NCBI RefSeq assembly: GCF_000005505.3 | Contig: NC_016131.3 | Coordinates: forward strand, 28,511,001 to 28,575,000 | Direction of reading: 5' to 3' | Length of the DNA: 64,000 nucleotides | DNA from: Brachypodium distachyon | Taxonomy: Eukaryota; Streptophyta; Magnoliopsida; Poales; Poaceae | Shown here: positions 46,187 to 57,868 of the stretch, piece by piece | How positions within the stretch are numbered: the first letter of the stretch is position 1 | Layout: every line of letters starts with the position of its first letter | Notes under the pieces: generated by a model | Databases searched by the model: none | What the model saw: only the letters and a program-made list of their open reading frames with translations | Told to the model about the DNA's origin: nothing | Made by a program: the position numbers and the translations under genes

Positions 46187-49100
46187 CTAGTGACGGGCGA
46201 CGGCATTGGCGCCATCGGAGGTGGCGTTGCCGTCGACGACGACCTCGGTCATGGCGACGGCCTTGCGCTTGCGGGCCTCGAGGATCTGCTGCGTCGACTT
46301 GTAGTAGATGGCGTACAGGATCACCTGCCCCACCGCGAACAGCACGCCCAGCCCATTCGGGATCTGCCAAACCAAAGCTTGTTTAACCATCCAGCTTAAC
46401 CAACAGTGAAATGAAATGACACTAAACAAGATACCGGTTCATATGCACAATTGCTGAATTTCGGTATGTGGCACTTACCATCCAATTAAGCTTAGTTAGT
46501 GGTGTGGCAAAGGCGGGACTGATGGAACTAGGATCACATTCATGGTCCCGGAAAGCAGGAGCCCTGATCCGAGGGTCACTGAATGATGTGTGTTCATATG
46601 GACAGGACAGGACAGGGCAGGATAGGACGGGACGTATCCTCGTGCGAGTGTGGTGCACCGTGTAGCGGCGGTCAGGCAGGCCAAGATGATACACTGATGA
46701 ACGCAAAGGGCAAGTGCGGCCGTGAGAGGCCATGACGCAGACCTGAACAAGACATCTGCATCAGGCGCACCAGACCAGCGGGCGGTGGCATCTGGCTGAC
46801 TAGGCTCCCATGCTCGTCATACATACATACCTCACCTACCGGCCGCCTCTGTTTCATTTCGGCTTTACTAATTTTGAAGTCCAATATAAAAACAAGATAT
46901 GTTTGCAAATTCACCTGTGTTCCTGACTAGGACATGGCCACACGGGCCTGTGTGTTGTCGTTAGCTTAAGGACTCAACAGAGACAACCGTCAGCGTCGGC
47001 CCAATCATCAACAAACCAATGTCAATATTACAGTATCTCTCTGTTCACGCATGTCACGGTCGTTCGGTTCACTCGCCTGCCGGTTACTACATGCACAGGA
47101 ACGAGAGCCCAGATTCGATACGCTTTTGATTGCTGCGGCTCACCGGCCATCTGGTCCGATATTGTTGACCACAAGGCCTAGCTATATCCAATCCAGATCT
47201 CGTAGGGCCGGATATGCATGATCATGTATATCACTATATCGGTCCGTTCGATCTAGAAGCCAGTCAAGAAGAAAAGGAAAAACTGGTGTGCGCGACTACA
47301 TCTACACAGGGCCTTGGAGTCTCCGCCCCCTACGCATGATCCTATCCTATCCAAAATTGCTCAAATCAAAACGAGTGTGCCCACCAGCTTTGCGTACAGC
47401 CAATCTGGGGTGGACCAGGAGAAACTCATGCGTGCAGTCAACTGGCCGGTGCGTGCATGTAGGTACTACGAGCTAGTAGCAGGACAGAAAGGTCCAAGGG
47501 GGGCTGCCTGAGCTGCACGATGCCACACCAACTTGCTACTATGGGACACCCGGACATGTAATGTGCAATGCAAAACTGGCCTACCTAATAAGCTGCTGCC
47601 CGTGACGCTATGGAATTGTTAATGGCGATGAGGGCAGGGAATCCAATCAATAGGGTGGATCTCCTGAGCCAGAAACATACTCCCTATGGTATATGTCACC
47701 AAATGCATTCATGTACTTGAGTTAACAGTAACTGCAGCCTCAGTTCTTTTGATAGCACTACTAGAACGTGTGGAATTCACCACTGTAAAATCACTGGTAC
47801 TGTATGCATGGCCGTAGTGCTAATGCTTGAATGGATAAGAAAGCATAAGTGAAACGTGATCTGAAGCCTTACAGTGATGTAAAGGTCGAAACGGATGAGC
47901 GCGTAGGCAGTCCAGCAGATGCCGTTGACGAGGGAGGCCAGGGACAGGAACAGGGGCATGTACTCCACGCTCTTTGTCTGGATCACCATTTTCTGCAGCA
48001 CGAGCCAACATACAGGAATACAAATCTTAATATCTCAGGAAACAGTTTTTTCTTTTGCGGGGATCAGGAAACAGTTCCTTTTCTTTTGCGGGGATCAGGG
48101 ATCAGTTCCTGACGTGGTAGTACAATAACTAGTCTAAAAAACATGAACAACCTTATATGGATGGGGCATCAAAAGCATGAATAGAACAAGAATCAGAGGA
48201 AAACGGGAAAGCGACTCAGCAAGGATAAATTGACACTGCTCGTGACTAAATTCAACGAACTAATCATTTTTTGAAGTGCTAGCTAGCCACAGACACACCT
48301 GCTGGGAATCAAAGCACATACATATCTTACCTACGCATGTCCGTTAAGGAGGACAATAAAGAAACGACGGGATTTACGCATGCGTGCGGGCATATATCCC
48401 GCAGAGCACCAGGCTTGATGTTGGTCAATCAAATAAGCCTAAACTAATCATCAGTTCGTTTTCTATGCTTATTCTGATTCCCACCGCGGTTAAATTAACC
48501 ATTCTTTCTTGACGCCGACATCTACCTGCTAGTAAAATACTACTCCACCAATATAGATCGAATAGAATAGCAACCACCAAATCTCACTCTGTACTCTACT
48601 CACACGTAGTAGTACTACGCGTCCGACCCGTACTATGCCTACATACCAGAAACAGAACAGGGAATTAATTAAAGAGACTGGGGGTTGTACCATGACGGAG
48701 AGTGGGGCGGCGTACATGCCGGTGCCGAAGAGGACGCAGAGGATGCCGACGATCATGGAGCGGCGGTTGTGTGTGTGCGCAAGGTTGAGGACGAGCGCGG
48801 CGACGGCGGCGACGAAGGCGACCTCGGCGGCGAGGATGAGGAGCACACGGCGGCGGGCGGCGCCGGCGGAGAAGGCGAGGAAGAGCGCGACGTAGGTAAG
48901 CTCGATGGCCATCCCGGTGCCGTTGATGGTGATGACGAGCATGCTGTTCGGGTGCACCGCGGGGAGGCCGTAGAGCACCCACATCATGCAGTTGAGGAGC
49001 GTCGCCAGGTACGGCACCGCCGAGTACTGCTCCACCGACCGCTTCTTCCAGATGCGGTAGAACGTCGGCCTGCACCAATTAAAGCCAGCAGAAATCAGTA

Positions 49101-49561
49101 AATCATCATCTAATTGGAAGCACTGATCCATTTTGTGCCTTATTTTAGGAGGAATAAACTAGAAGCAGTTGAATTGTGATTAAATCGGTTCTTACACTGG
49201 GGACAGGAAGAGCACCAGGGCGGTTCCATTGCCTGCAAAGACATCGAAACAAAAACCAAAATCAAAACCAGATCGATATTTAATCACCCGAAGCAGCAGG
49301 TGCAAGCACAACACAACAAAAGCCCGAGAGCGAGAGAGAGAAGGAAGGGGGAAAACAAAAGTTGCCAGAAAAGAGCCCAGCACCGCACATGACCGTGTAG
49401 TACTACCAACACACGGCATTCGTGCTGCTGCGAACGAACAACGACTGCAGCGAACGAACACGCGGCCGGATCATGGTTCACGGATGGATGCAACAGCGTT
49501 TTCGAGTTCGGGACGCACCTATGACGCCGATGGCCGTGCGGATGGTGTCGGGCGAAACCAT
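46187..49561 (-). CDS. SWEET4: SWEET4-type bidirectional sugar transporter, five exons, 251 aa
   Basis: SWEET proteins let hexoses or sucrose cross the plasma membrane down a gradient. SWEET4 in rice and maize moves hexose into the filling seed. Exons (minus): 49561-49519, 49232-49196, 49069-48691, 47992-47873 and 46363-46187. All have GT-AG borders and the frame is unbroken over 756 bp. The protein begins [20 protein letters not shown] and shows the two MtN3/saliva repeats of three helices with a linker helix. Typical blocks are [71 protein letters not shown] and [20 protein letters not shown]. The C-terminal tail is short and hydrophilic. Both prolines and the paired Asn/Trp of the pore are kept. 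Similarity to remembered rice SWEET4 is very high. A CTATATAG box lies about 210 bases upstream of the ATG. The long frames on the other strand are shadows. Confidence 0.95.
46596..46634. repeat. GGACA microsatellite in SWEET4 intron 4
   Basis: tggacaggacaggacagggc continuing with degenerate units (gggcaggataggacgggacg). Intronic, likely without function. Confidence 0.7.
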
Positions 49562-49768
49562 GGCGGCTTGCTTCCCGGCGGGCGAGTTCGCAGAAACTGG
49601 TCTAGAAAGCGAGATCTCCGAAGCAAGGGGGAGGCGAGAGATGGATGGGAAGAACAAACAAGGAAGGAAGGGAGCGAAGAAGAGATCAGAGAGCCGCCCC
49701 CTTGAGACGAGTAGAGAGATGGATGATGAATGATTGTTCACGAGAAACCACCCAAGGCAAGGCGTGCT

Positions 49769-49776
49769 CTATATAG
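49769..49776 (-). promoter_or_regulatory. TATA box of SWEET4
   Basis: CTATATAG on the minus strand, about 210 bases upstream of the SWEET4 ATG. Between them lies a GA/CT-rich leader, typical for this gene type. Confidence 0.55.
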
Positions 49777-49799
49777 AGCCCGAGGGGACCGCCCGCCCT

Positions 49800-52200
49800 G
49801 TATCGGTGTATCCTCGCCCCGCTCTCTCTCTCTCTCGGCCGCGTTTCTTTGCTCACAGACGCTCTCTCTATGACAACCGGGGCCCAGGGGAGTATAAATG
49901 CAACGGGCAGGGGCGCCCAGAGCGCCCGGGGCGAGCTGTGTTGGCCATATTCCGGTCGCATTTGATTTCTCCCCTTGTTTCTGATATACGTATATCTGTA
50001 CCACTGTTTTGGTCCGAATACGGTGTCAGCGCCGCGTCACGGCAAAGCAGCGGTGTCTGCTGCTGCGTGCTTTTGCGCGTCCAGGGGTTCTTTGTCCTCT
50101 TTCTCTCGTCAGATTTGACCACGGCCAGAACACGACACGTGTCGGCGCGAATCTCAAAGCAGTCCTGTCTTTGTTTGTTTGTACTGCAGTGTAGGTAACT
50201 TTCTTTTCTTTTTGGTTCTCTGCCGGGTGTACAGACAGATGGCAAATCCGGGCACGACAAATGCGTGCTGCTGCGTTGCTCGGGCATATGTTCTTGCCAA
50301 TCAGTCACCACCTCTAGCTCGAATGGTTAGCATCGGGGGCGAACATTTGGGTAAGGATTCGATAGACCGGAGCCTACACTCGTTATTTTTTTTATTGAAT
50401 TGATGATGTTAGTATATATGCTTCATTTTTCATGTGACGGAAAAAGAGATTGGGAAAAAAAAATAAAGATACAGCATGGAGCCGTCTGCAGCAGCAGTGC
50501 CTATTTCGCTGTCATGAAGGCTGAAGCAGACGGCAATTGGGCTTAAACGCGTACGTGGCCCAGCTATCTACCTTGTGGGCTTCGCTTGCCCATGGTACAC
50601 GAGGTAAAGCGGGAAGAAGAAAAACGCAAGAAGGGAGCAGGCAGCATACGTTTTTTTTTCTCTCAAAAAGAACAAAAATACGTACTGCTAGCTTGCGGAA
50701 GCATACGTTTTTTTTTCTCTTTTTGAGGAAGCCAAAAACCAGTTGGTAGAATGCTACTGTAGATACTATGGCATCCACGTTGCAAAAAAAAAAAGATACT
50801 GTGGCATCCAAGCTTTCAAAAGCGATGAACATTTGCCTAAAGATCGAGCTGTAGACTGCAGTGTCTCGCTGGTGTAAGCTTGGTGCAGGCAAATGTAGAT
50901 CTACAGTCTTATTATGGTTTTTTTTAATCAGTTTCTATCTTTTTTTTTTACGCAAACCAAATTTTGCATGTTTTTATCTGTATTTTCTATAGCAAAATAT
51001 AAAAAGTTTCAGCACAACGAAGTTCCTGAAGCACAAGCCAAAACTTTTTAGGAAAAAAACACTTTGCCAGTTACTAAATAAGACGTTGTAACTTTGTCCT
51101 AAGTCAAACTTCTTAAAGTTTAGTCAAATTTATAGAACAATCTATGAAAATCTGTAACTTTAAATTAGTTATATTAAATATATCACGATATATATTTTTA
51201 TAGTGTACTTATTTGATATTGTTTATATTATTATATTTTTCTATAAACTTGATAAAAAATAAAGAAGTTTGACTTCTGGCAGATCTTTAGCCTATATTTA
51301 GGAACGGGGTAATAGTAATATTTAGCTTGGACTCGAATTCGGACACTCTGAGGTGAGGCAAAAAAATATTCTAAGTTGAGCAAGCAACAATGATTTATGC
51401 TAACCAACTTCACACTACAACCCCCTCTTAAAATTAACCCTGGACACATAATATATTTTTTTCCTTCTAAAAGGTTATTTTTTGGTCCAAAATTGGTCAA
51501 ATTCAAGTTGGAACTTCAAAAACTAAGTCAAATGGGAGTAATTTTTTGAAAAAAAAATTAAAGAGGTTAGTTGACAAGAATTCACTAAATTCAATTCTAA
51601 TAGAACCATCGGTGGATGATAATCGATAGGTATTGATGTAGTTATGAGTCTAATAATGGTATAAAAGACAAAACTCGAAAAAATATTTTTATGAGAAATG
51701 CAGCTACTCATTAACTAGGAGGGAGGAAGATGGTTCATCAAGCCATACGCTCTCATCTCATCATGCCGGGAATTTCTTGTCGGTGCGCCCGCCACATAAT
51801 TTGTCTTCGTTGGACAATGTCACTCGCGAATTCCTTAACCACTACTCCCTCCGTTCACAATTTTTTTTTCATAGTTTTAGGTCAAATTTGAACTAAATCC
51901 ACGATAAAAATTTAGGAACAGAAAAATTGCCGCTGCCGTTCCAATTGTTCGGGCCCCGTTATTTGCCCGGGTGATCACCATATTGTCTGGGTTAACAATA
52001 ACTCGAGAATGTTTATTTACCACGTGTTCCACGACATTTTGATTATACTCATATTAGCCAAAAGGTGGGGAAAAAAAAGAAAAGAAAAGAACGAGTAGGT
52101 GGCACGGCTTGACTGGCTTCTGGGCCACTCCAGGGATACCGACTGGGCTGTTTGACACCACAATCCCCCGTACACCAGATCTCGAAAAGAAAAAGGAAAC
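49800..52200. other. Intergenic DNA between SWEET4 and the EamA transporter
   Basis: Includes the SWEET4 promoter. 51070-51310 looks like a decayed Stowaway-type element (ctaaataagacgttgtaact ... aagaagtttgacttct, nearly inverted). A truncated MITE start lies at 51843 (actactccctccgttcac). No coding signal. Confidence 0.5.
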
Positions 52201-53105
52201 AATCCGCGTAGGATTCCGTCCAGGTTCACCGCCGTTCCTCCTAACCGCCGGCGACCGGCGTCTCCGCCGCCGCATTCATTAGCCCCCACTCGAACACAAT
52301 TCGCCCTGCCCATATCTCCCTCGCTATCCCCTTCCGAAAGAAACCCCCACCCCACCCAGCCTCCAACAATCAGCACCACCAGACGCCCACGCCTTATCAG
52401 CCACCGCCACCGCCACCGCCGGCTCGCACCGGCCAGAGCTCGAGCTCCCATCCTCCCCCAACTCATCGGCCGCGTCGTCCTCGTCATTTTCCTGCCTCCC
52501 CTCCACCCCGTGGTCTCGCCTCATCCGGCGCGGAGATCCAACTCGGGCGCGGCGTGGGGAGTCTGATCGTTGACTCCAGAGCGAGCACGGCGCGAAGGCG
52601 GCGGAAGCAGCTGGCGGACAGAGAAGGTGAGATGGCGGGAGGGAACTCGAACTCTCTCTCCCTGCGGCATGCCGCTGGCGGATGGGATTCGCTACGGCGT
52701 CCATAGATTTGGGGAACTTGGAGGCGCGAATAGGGAAGCTGTTAGTACGGGGAACGGCTTGGATCACTTTTTTTTCGTCTGTTAGCCAAATTTCGGTGAT
52801 GAGGAAGCATGTGGGGCACGGGTTGGAGTTTCTCTTAGAATTGAATTAAGTACACTACTTGCCCTGAAAAAATCGTTAGGAAGGGCTTACTGATTTTACA
52901 GCATAAACCTGGCATGAATTGAAGGTTGTTGAACCAACTGTTGTAGGTTACCCTAACTTTCGGATTTCAAATTATGCCTGTGAATTACTCGCTGTAGCCG
53001 CAATCCAAGTTCCTTCCAGGACTAGATTACTAGAGCTGTACTGTCCTCATCGAATTGTTATTCGAGGTATCATGCTGATGTTAATATCTTTTTTCTCTCT
53101 AATAG
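52200..53105 (+). other. 5' leader exon and leader intron of the EamA transporter
   Basis: A pyrimidine- and GC-rich leader (about 52220-52625) ends at a donor agaag|gtgaga. The intron runs to tctctctaatag at 53105, six bases before the ATG. The exact transcription start cannot be seen. Confidence 0.5.
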
Positions 53106-53110
53106 GAAAC

Positions 53111-54724
53111 ATGGAGTCTGTTGATGACCCTGTGAGCAGCAGCAGCTGCAGCAGGAGCAAGTGGGCCAAAATGATGAGCGCAGACTCGTGGAGGTGGTGT
53201 TTAGGGTTGATTTACATCGTTGCTATTGCGGGTATATGGATTGCTGCAAGCTACATCGTTCAGTCTGTCGTGGATGGCGGTGTTTCTCCGTTCTTGATTA
53301 CCTACATATGCAATTCTCTGTTTGTTATCTATATCCCGATAGTTGAGGTTGCTCGGTACTTTGAGGATTCTGTCAATAACATGTGGGCAAAGTTTAAAGA
53401 CAAAGATGGTGCAAACCTGCAGCAGTCCGCTGACCTAGAGAGCGTGAATCTTCTACATAGCAGCAAGCGGGAGGCCAATGCAGCCTCATCTGAGCCACTG
53501 GAATCATTGCCTGAGGACAATTTGGCTTCAGACACCAACTTTCCTGGCCATACAGAGCTAGGCGTTGCAGATTGTAGCAAAGGGTTGGATGCAAAAGGGC
53601 GCTGGACACGTGCTCGTACTGCCAGAGTCAGCATGCTAGTCTGCCCGTTTTGGTTTCTTGCACAGCTTACATTCAATCTGTCTCTAAGATACACCACTGT
53701 TACGGTAAGTGATACTAAGAAAAGCTGTATACCAGTTCCATATCAACATCTATTGTACCTCAATCCTGTACTAATTGGTCTATGATATATGTCCTTGTTT
53801 CTTTGTTCTTGCAGTCAAACACGATCCTGAGCAGCACGTCAACCCTCTTCACTTTCCTGGTTGCATTAGTATTTCTTGGAGAAACATTCACATGGGTCAA
53901 GCTAATCAGTGTCCTTCTCTGCATAGGAGGAACGATAATAGTTAGCCTGGCTGATTCAGGCACTACACTGAATGCTATTGCCACAAATCCTCTTCTTGGA
54001 GACTTCCTTTCTATTGTTTCAGCTGGCTTATATGCTGTGTATATCACGTTGATACGGAAGAAGTTACCTGATGAAAAAGAAGGTCAAGGTCAAGTGAGCA
54101 TGGCTCAGTTTCTGGGATTCTTGGGACTGTTCAATATGTTATTTTTCCTTCCTGTTGCGTTGGTGCTGAATTTTGCCAAGCTGGAGCCATTCCACAGACT
54201 GACATGGGAGCAAGTTGGTCTCATTGTTGGGAAAGGTAGATTTGCTCTTTACACATTAATATGTTGCTACTGTTCATGCTATGCACTATCAGTGCGTCAA
54301 ATATGAATAGAACTTTCCTGCCATATACATGGCATGGACACGAGCCATATCAGAATAGTTCATATAGCCACTTGGAATTGCCACTAATTTGTCAGCTGTT
54401 ATATCCCTTGCAGGTTTGTTGGACAATGTTTTGAGTGACTACTTGTGGGCAAAAGCAATCCTTCTCACAACAACCACTGTTGCCACAGCTGGTCTCACTA
54501 TCCAAGTTCCAATTGCTGCCATCGTGGACACACTCACTGGTCATGCTCCCCATCTGTTGAACTACATCGGAGCTGCTGCTGTATTAGTTGGTTTTGCTGG
54601 CATCAACATTCCGTCTGATACACCGCAGCCTCCTCAGCAAGAGCAGGGAACTCCCATTGTTAGCATGGTGGATGACCCCCTTCGTTTGCCCAGTGATACA
54701 AACTCTACCAATGCCGTTTCGTAG
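53111..54724 (+). CDS. EamA/SLC35F-type membrane transporter, 441 aa
   Basis: Member of the drug/metabolite transporter superfamily; plant relatives resemble SLC35F5 and yeast THI74-like proteins, and their substrates are not established. Coding exons: 53111-53704, 53815-54235 and 54414-54724, with GT-AG introns and an open frame of 1326 bp. Starting at MESVDDPVSSSSCSRSKWAK, helices follow at WRWCLGLIYIVAIAGIWIAA, then VSPFLITYICNSLFVIYIPI. A hydrophilic Ser/Glu-rich loop (about residues 90-165) precedes LVCPFWFLAQLTFNLSLRYT. The second half has the EamA pattern TILSSTSTLFTFLVALVFLG, then GDFLSIVSAGLYAVYITLIR, and a final pair of helices ending near residue 412. About ten helices in all. The start is chosen because the splice acceptor lies just upstream. 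A longer in-frame reading upstream crosses that intron. Confidence 0.92.
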
Positions 54725-54772
54725 TAGCAGCCTGGCTTGTTTGGAGTTTTTTGTGCAGTGTAAATACCAAGC

Positions 54773-54839
54773 AATGTAATTGTTTCCCCTTGCCATGGCA
54801 CAGTACAGTCAGTGTAATTGTTTCCCCTTGCCATGGCAC
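54773..54839. repeat. Two-copy tandem repeat in the transporter 3' region
   Basis: gtaattgtttccccttgcca is repeated about 37 bases apart (from 54776 and 54813), each followed by tggcac. Likely in the 3' untranslated region. Confidence 0.7.
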
Positions 54840-54859
54840 CACAGCAAAAGAGATGCACG

Positions 54860-55770
54860 TGGATTGAAGTGAAGCTTCGCCTGTTCGGTTTGGAGCAACT
54901 GCCCTGCGGCCCCTCGTAGACTCGTAGTACTATACCTACCTATGTGTGTACCAAATCATGTATCCCATGCTTCATAGAGGAACGGAATTTCATTTGTGAA
55001 TTGTGATGCGTTGTGTGGCTTCAAGGATAGGTGCAGGTAGTTTTTTGTTGTATAAGGTGAAACGATGTTGTTTTTGTGCCGTCTGTACCAATGTTCATAC
55101 GGAGTACAAAAACTATTACAGTTTATTCATGTTTGTATTGTTCACCTTTAAGTTTCTGAGGTTGTTCTTCCTTTCTTGCAGTAGCATGGTAAGGAAATAT
55201 GCCTTGAAAGCTTTTGCCTTCCATGTAGGTCGCCGCCTTCCTCTAGAATCTTTTTCGACCACATGTGTATTGTGTTTTCTGTCGCCTCCAATCGCTGGAT
55301 TATACTGCTTGCTTTATTTGTTTTGCCCATCGAGTGGAGAATAATACGGAGTACAAGCGAACATACTAGCTGGTGGACCTGTCAGTGCAAGATCCTCTGC
55401 TTGCTTGGCGAGGCTTTAAGCCACATCATATGTGATGAGCCTATCATATGGTTATGTGCAAAGAATTGCAAAATGGTGGTTCTAAGCAATGTTGTCCCCA
55501 AGATTGTGTGGTCTATGTCATGGGAGATTATGCAACCCTTGATTATCATAACATGACATGCATGTTCATCCTAATGAGTTTCGTGCAACAACTTTCTCGA
55601 GAAGTGGTAGTTTTGTTCAATAAATTTTCATAGTGATGGTTCCAACTAACAGTGACCCTAAAAGTGGTGATTTTTGGACAATTAATTCGTGACTCAAACT
55701 TGTTTTCGCAAAATCTAGGTGAAGTTTTTTAATAATCCAGGGGAAATTAAAAAGGTAAGTTTTGCAGCTA
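54860..55770. other. Downstream of the transporter, no gene
   Basis: T-rich sequence with short open frames that lack domains. It probably includes the transporter 3' end and the distal promoter of the snoRNA locus. Confidence 0.4.
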
Positions 55771-55774
55771 AAAG

Positions 55775-55940
55775 TGGGCCGGCCCACATGAACCCGGGAC
55801 GGAAAGCCTAAGCCAAAGCATTTCTTAATTCGGCCTGTTGGCCATTTTAACCTATTGCCAAGGCGGTAAGCCGTAATGGGTCGGCCCGCTGTATTCGCAC
55901 CCCAGGAAGAAACCCTAGAAAGATTTGCTCCCCTATAAAT
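55775..55940 (+). promoter_or_regulatory. snoRNA-cluster promoter: Site II palindrome, telo-box, TATA
   Basis: TGGGCCGGCCCA (55775-55786) contains two Site II motifs back to back. AAACCCTAG (55910-55918) is a telo-box. TATAAAT (55934-55940) is the TATA box. In plants, Site II plus telo-box drives ribosome-biogenesis genes and snoRNA clusters, which fits what follows. A (CTC)n tract at 55994-56016 lies in the leader. Confidence 0.75.
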
Positions 55941-56080
55941 TCCCACCAACGCCGTCACCAAACAACAGCAGTCCGTCGGCCGGCCGCCGCTATCCTCCTC
56001 CTCCTCCTCCTCCTCCATCAGCTTCTTTCACATTTAGTTCGTTTCGATTTGCTTCTTCTTGCGATGGTTGATCAGAGATT

Positions 56081-56168
56081 GCTGCGGTGATGACACATTG
56101 TGGACTAGAGTTTCTGATACTACCTCTTCAGTAGTATCTGAAGACAACCCCTTGGCTGTCTGAGCTCC
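56081..56168 (+). ncRNA. Box C/D snoRNA 1 (rRNA 2'-O-methylation guide)
   Basis: C box GTGATGA at 56087-56093 and D box CTGA at 56160-56163, with a D'-like CTGA after gtttctgat. The guide before D is ccccttggctgt, which pairs with ACAGCCAAGGGG-like sequence in 25S rRNA (recalled). It is a near copy of snoRNA 2 in sequence and guides. The end stem is weak. Confidence 0.75.
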
Positions 56169-56255
56169 CAGATCTCGTTTCATCGGTTAATCTGTTCTTG
56201 CTTCCGTTGTTTCCGTGTTAGTTTCTTATTTGCGGCGGCTGATTCGGGTTTTGGA

Positions 56256-56343
56256 AGAGCGGTGATGATTCTATGTGGACTAGAGTTTCTGATTCTGCTA
56301 CTTCGGCAGTATCTGCAGACAAACCCTTGGCTGTCTGAGCTCT
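56256..56343 (+). ncRNA. Box C/D snoRNA 2, paralogue of snoRNA 1
   Basis: End stem AGAGC/GCTCT, C box GTGATGA (56262-56268), D box CTGA (56335-56338). The guide before D, acccttggctgt, matches that of snoRNA 1. The inferred modified base is the C five bases from the D box in 25S ACAGCCAAGGG. The D' guide ggactagagt pairs with 25S ACTCTAGTC text. Confidence 0.82.
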
Positions 56344-56723
56344 TAGATTTTCCCCAATCGATGCCCTTTACCTGTAGATTAGATCTAGTTTATCTTTGGG
56401 TTTCATGCGTCCATTACCAATTCCGGAGGATGATTTTTGTTCCTCACGGTGTAATGGCTCGGACGCGACATGATATTCTCTCAGATGTGTGGTATATCCT
56501 GATTGGTGGCGTTCTCGGTGCCAAGCTGATCCTGGAAACGCCACATATATTCACATATCATTTGTTGTTTCGTTTTTGGGATCTAGATGATGCGAATCTT
56601 TGAAAGGGAAAGCGCCTTGTGGCGACCATGTCAGTTCTTTCGTAATTGATAGGAAGATCTGATAGATTCCTTAAACTGTGCTAGTATTTATATTTTTTTA
56701 TGAAGTATTGTTGGTAATTACAT

Positions 56724-56809
56724 TGTGGATGATGAGATCACAAGTAAAATACAGTTATCCCTGTCTTACTTCTTCGGAAGGGTGCTGAGAATACTTTGAA
56801 TCTGACACA
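56724..56809 (+). ncRNA. Box C/D snoRNA 3, U31-like by target
   Basis: End stem TGTG/CACA, C box ATGATGA (56729-56735), D box CTGA (56802-56805). The stretch cagttatccctgt is complementary to CACAGGGATAACTG of the 25S peptidyl-transferase region, the target of U31/snR67 guides. That name is an inference from the target only. Confidence 0.7.
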
Positions 56810-56882
56810 TCTAGGGTACCTTGATCAATCTATTTATGTGCTCTTGTTCTAACTTTTTTATTTTTCTCAATTGTTCGATCTG

Positions 56883-56976
56883 TAGCCAGTGATGATCTGT
56901 AATTGGTTGCTGAACAGGCACATTGATTGTCTGCACTCTGTTGATATTATGCATGAACTAGGACGGTCTGAGGCTA
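56883..56976 (+). ncRNA. Box C/D snoRNA 4, 18S guide
   Basis: End stem TAGCC/GGCTA, C box GTGATGA (56889-56896 region), D' CTGA in gctgaac, C' gttgata and D CTGA (56968-56971). The guide actaggacggt is complementary to ACCGTCCTAGT of 18S rRNA. All four boxes are in order, so the call is firm; the family name is not known to me. Confidence 0.82.
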
Positions 56977-57198
56977 TTGATGATCCGTACTTGTTTGCTT
57001 CTGGTGTTTACATTAACCTGTTTTGAGCGCAGCATCTGGCATTATTACATTGCGATACTGATGTAGATAGCTTTAGATTTCCGTGCACCTTGGTTAAGTA
57101 CAAAGCTAACGTCGTTTATGGGTTTTGCAGATATTACATCTGTACCATGTCGTAAAACATTTTGTGCTACCTTCTAAATTTGTTAAGTTGCATCTGGT

Positions 57199-57303
57199 GA
57201 TGGCAGTGACGACTTGCTAATATTCAAGCTCAACAGACCAAATCACAGGTCATCTCTTCAGAGTATGATCTGTATGCCGAGTATCCCGCTGAACTGAGCC
57301 ATC
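57199..57303 (+). ncRNA. Box C/D snoRNA 5, target unknown
   Basis: End stem GATGGC/GCCATC (six pairs), variant C box GTGACGA (57206-57212), D box CTGA (57294-57297). The guide next to D (gtatcccgctgaa) has no rRNA match that I can recall. Confidence 0.65.
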
Positions 57304-57570
57304 AAATCTCTTTCTCCGTTCTCCTTTTTGTTTGGTTTAAAATCTTTTTCCTAGATTATCCTGATCGTGTTAAATTTTGTAGGCGCATGATGATTAGCTA
57401 CATGTTGGAATTACCATCAGATTTTTAGTGATGATAATATTTGCGGCTTACTGACGCTCATTCTACTAAGCGCATCTGCCTTCTATGGTATTTACGTTGA
57501 TTTCCTTCTTAGTGTGATCTTTGTAGGGTTTTGTTCGACATTGATTTATTTACTTTTTGCTTGGAAAATT

Positions 57571-57692
57571 ATGGTGATGATGATGCATTTAAGGCTTGTT
57601 TCTCATAACATTCGCAGTTGCCGCCTAAGAACTTTCGCCTTGCCAGGCTTGAGAGTTGATGCTGCTAATTCCTTCCTTGGATGTCTGAGCCA
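57571..57692 (+). ncRNA. U14: U14 snoRNA (SNORD14)
   Basis: The C box region TGATGATGATG is followed by the U14 signature acattcgcagttgcc, then ttccttccttggatgt directly before D box CTGA (57685-57688). That last stretch is the conserved U14 domain that pairs with ACATCCAAGGAAGG of 18S rRNA. U14 is needed for 18S maturation as well as for one methylation. Its place among other box C/D RNAs is like the known maize U14 clusters. Confidence 0.92.
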
Positions 57693-57764
57693 GATGTTTT
57701 CCTCGCCTGATTATTTCTTTGCTTTGCCTGTGTTTTTTAATGAATCTTTTTGGTTCTTTCTGGA

Positions 57765-57868
57765 GTCTGGACAATGATGAAAAACACGATCAAAACACAC
57801 CATCTTTCGGGACTGATTGGCGCGCTCTGCGTTCCATGCTGTCAGATCTGCAATTCTGATGTCCAGAC
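57765..57868 (+). ncRNA. Box C/D snoRNA 7, 25S guide
   Basis: Strong end stem GTCTGGACA/TGTCCAGAC, C box ATGATGA (57774-57780), D' CTGA after tttcggga, D box CTGA (57856-57859). The D' guide caccatctttcggg pairs with CCCGAAAGATGGTG of 25S rRNA, the region served by U18/U21-type guides. A partial copy of this sequence lies at 57957-57995. Confidence 0.85.

Noticed and set aside
48665..49101. Long plus- and minus-strand frames over SWEET4 exon 3
   Set aside because: Shadow frames of the GC-rich coding exon; the SWEET4 frame explains the sequence.
56971..57075. A possible further box C/D RNA (ttgatgat ... actgatg) after snoRNA 4
   Set aside because: The end stem GCTAT/ATAGC is offset by five bases from the D box and no guide match is recalled; too weak to list.
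57425..57490. agtgatgata followed by ttactgac
   Set aside because: C and first CTGA are too close and there is no second D box or end stem.
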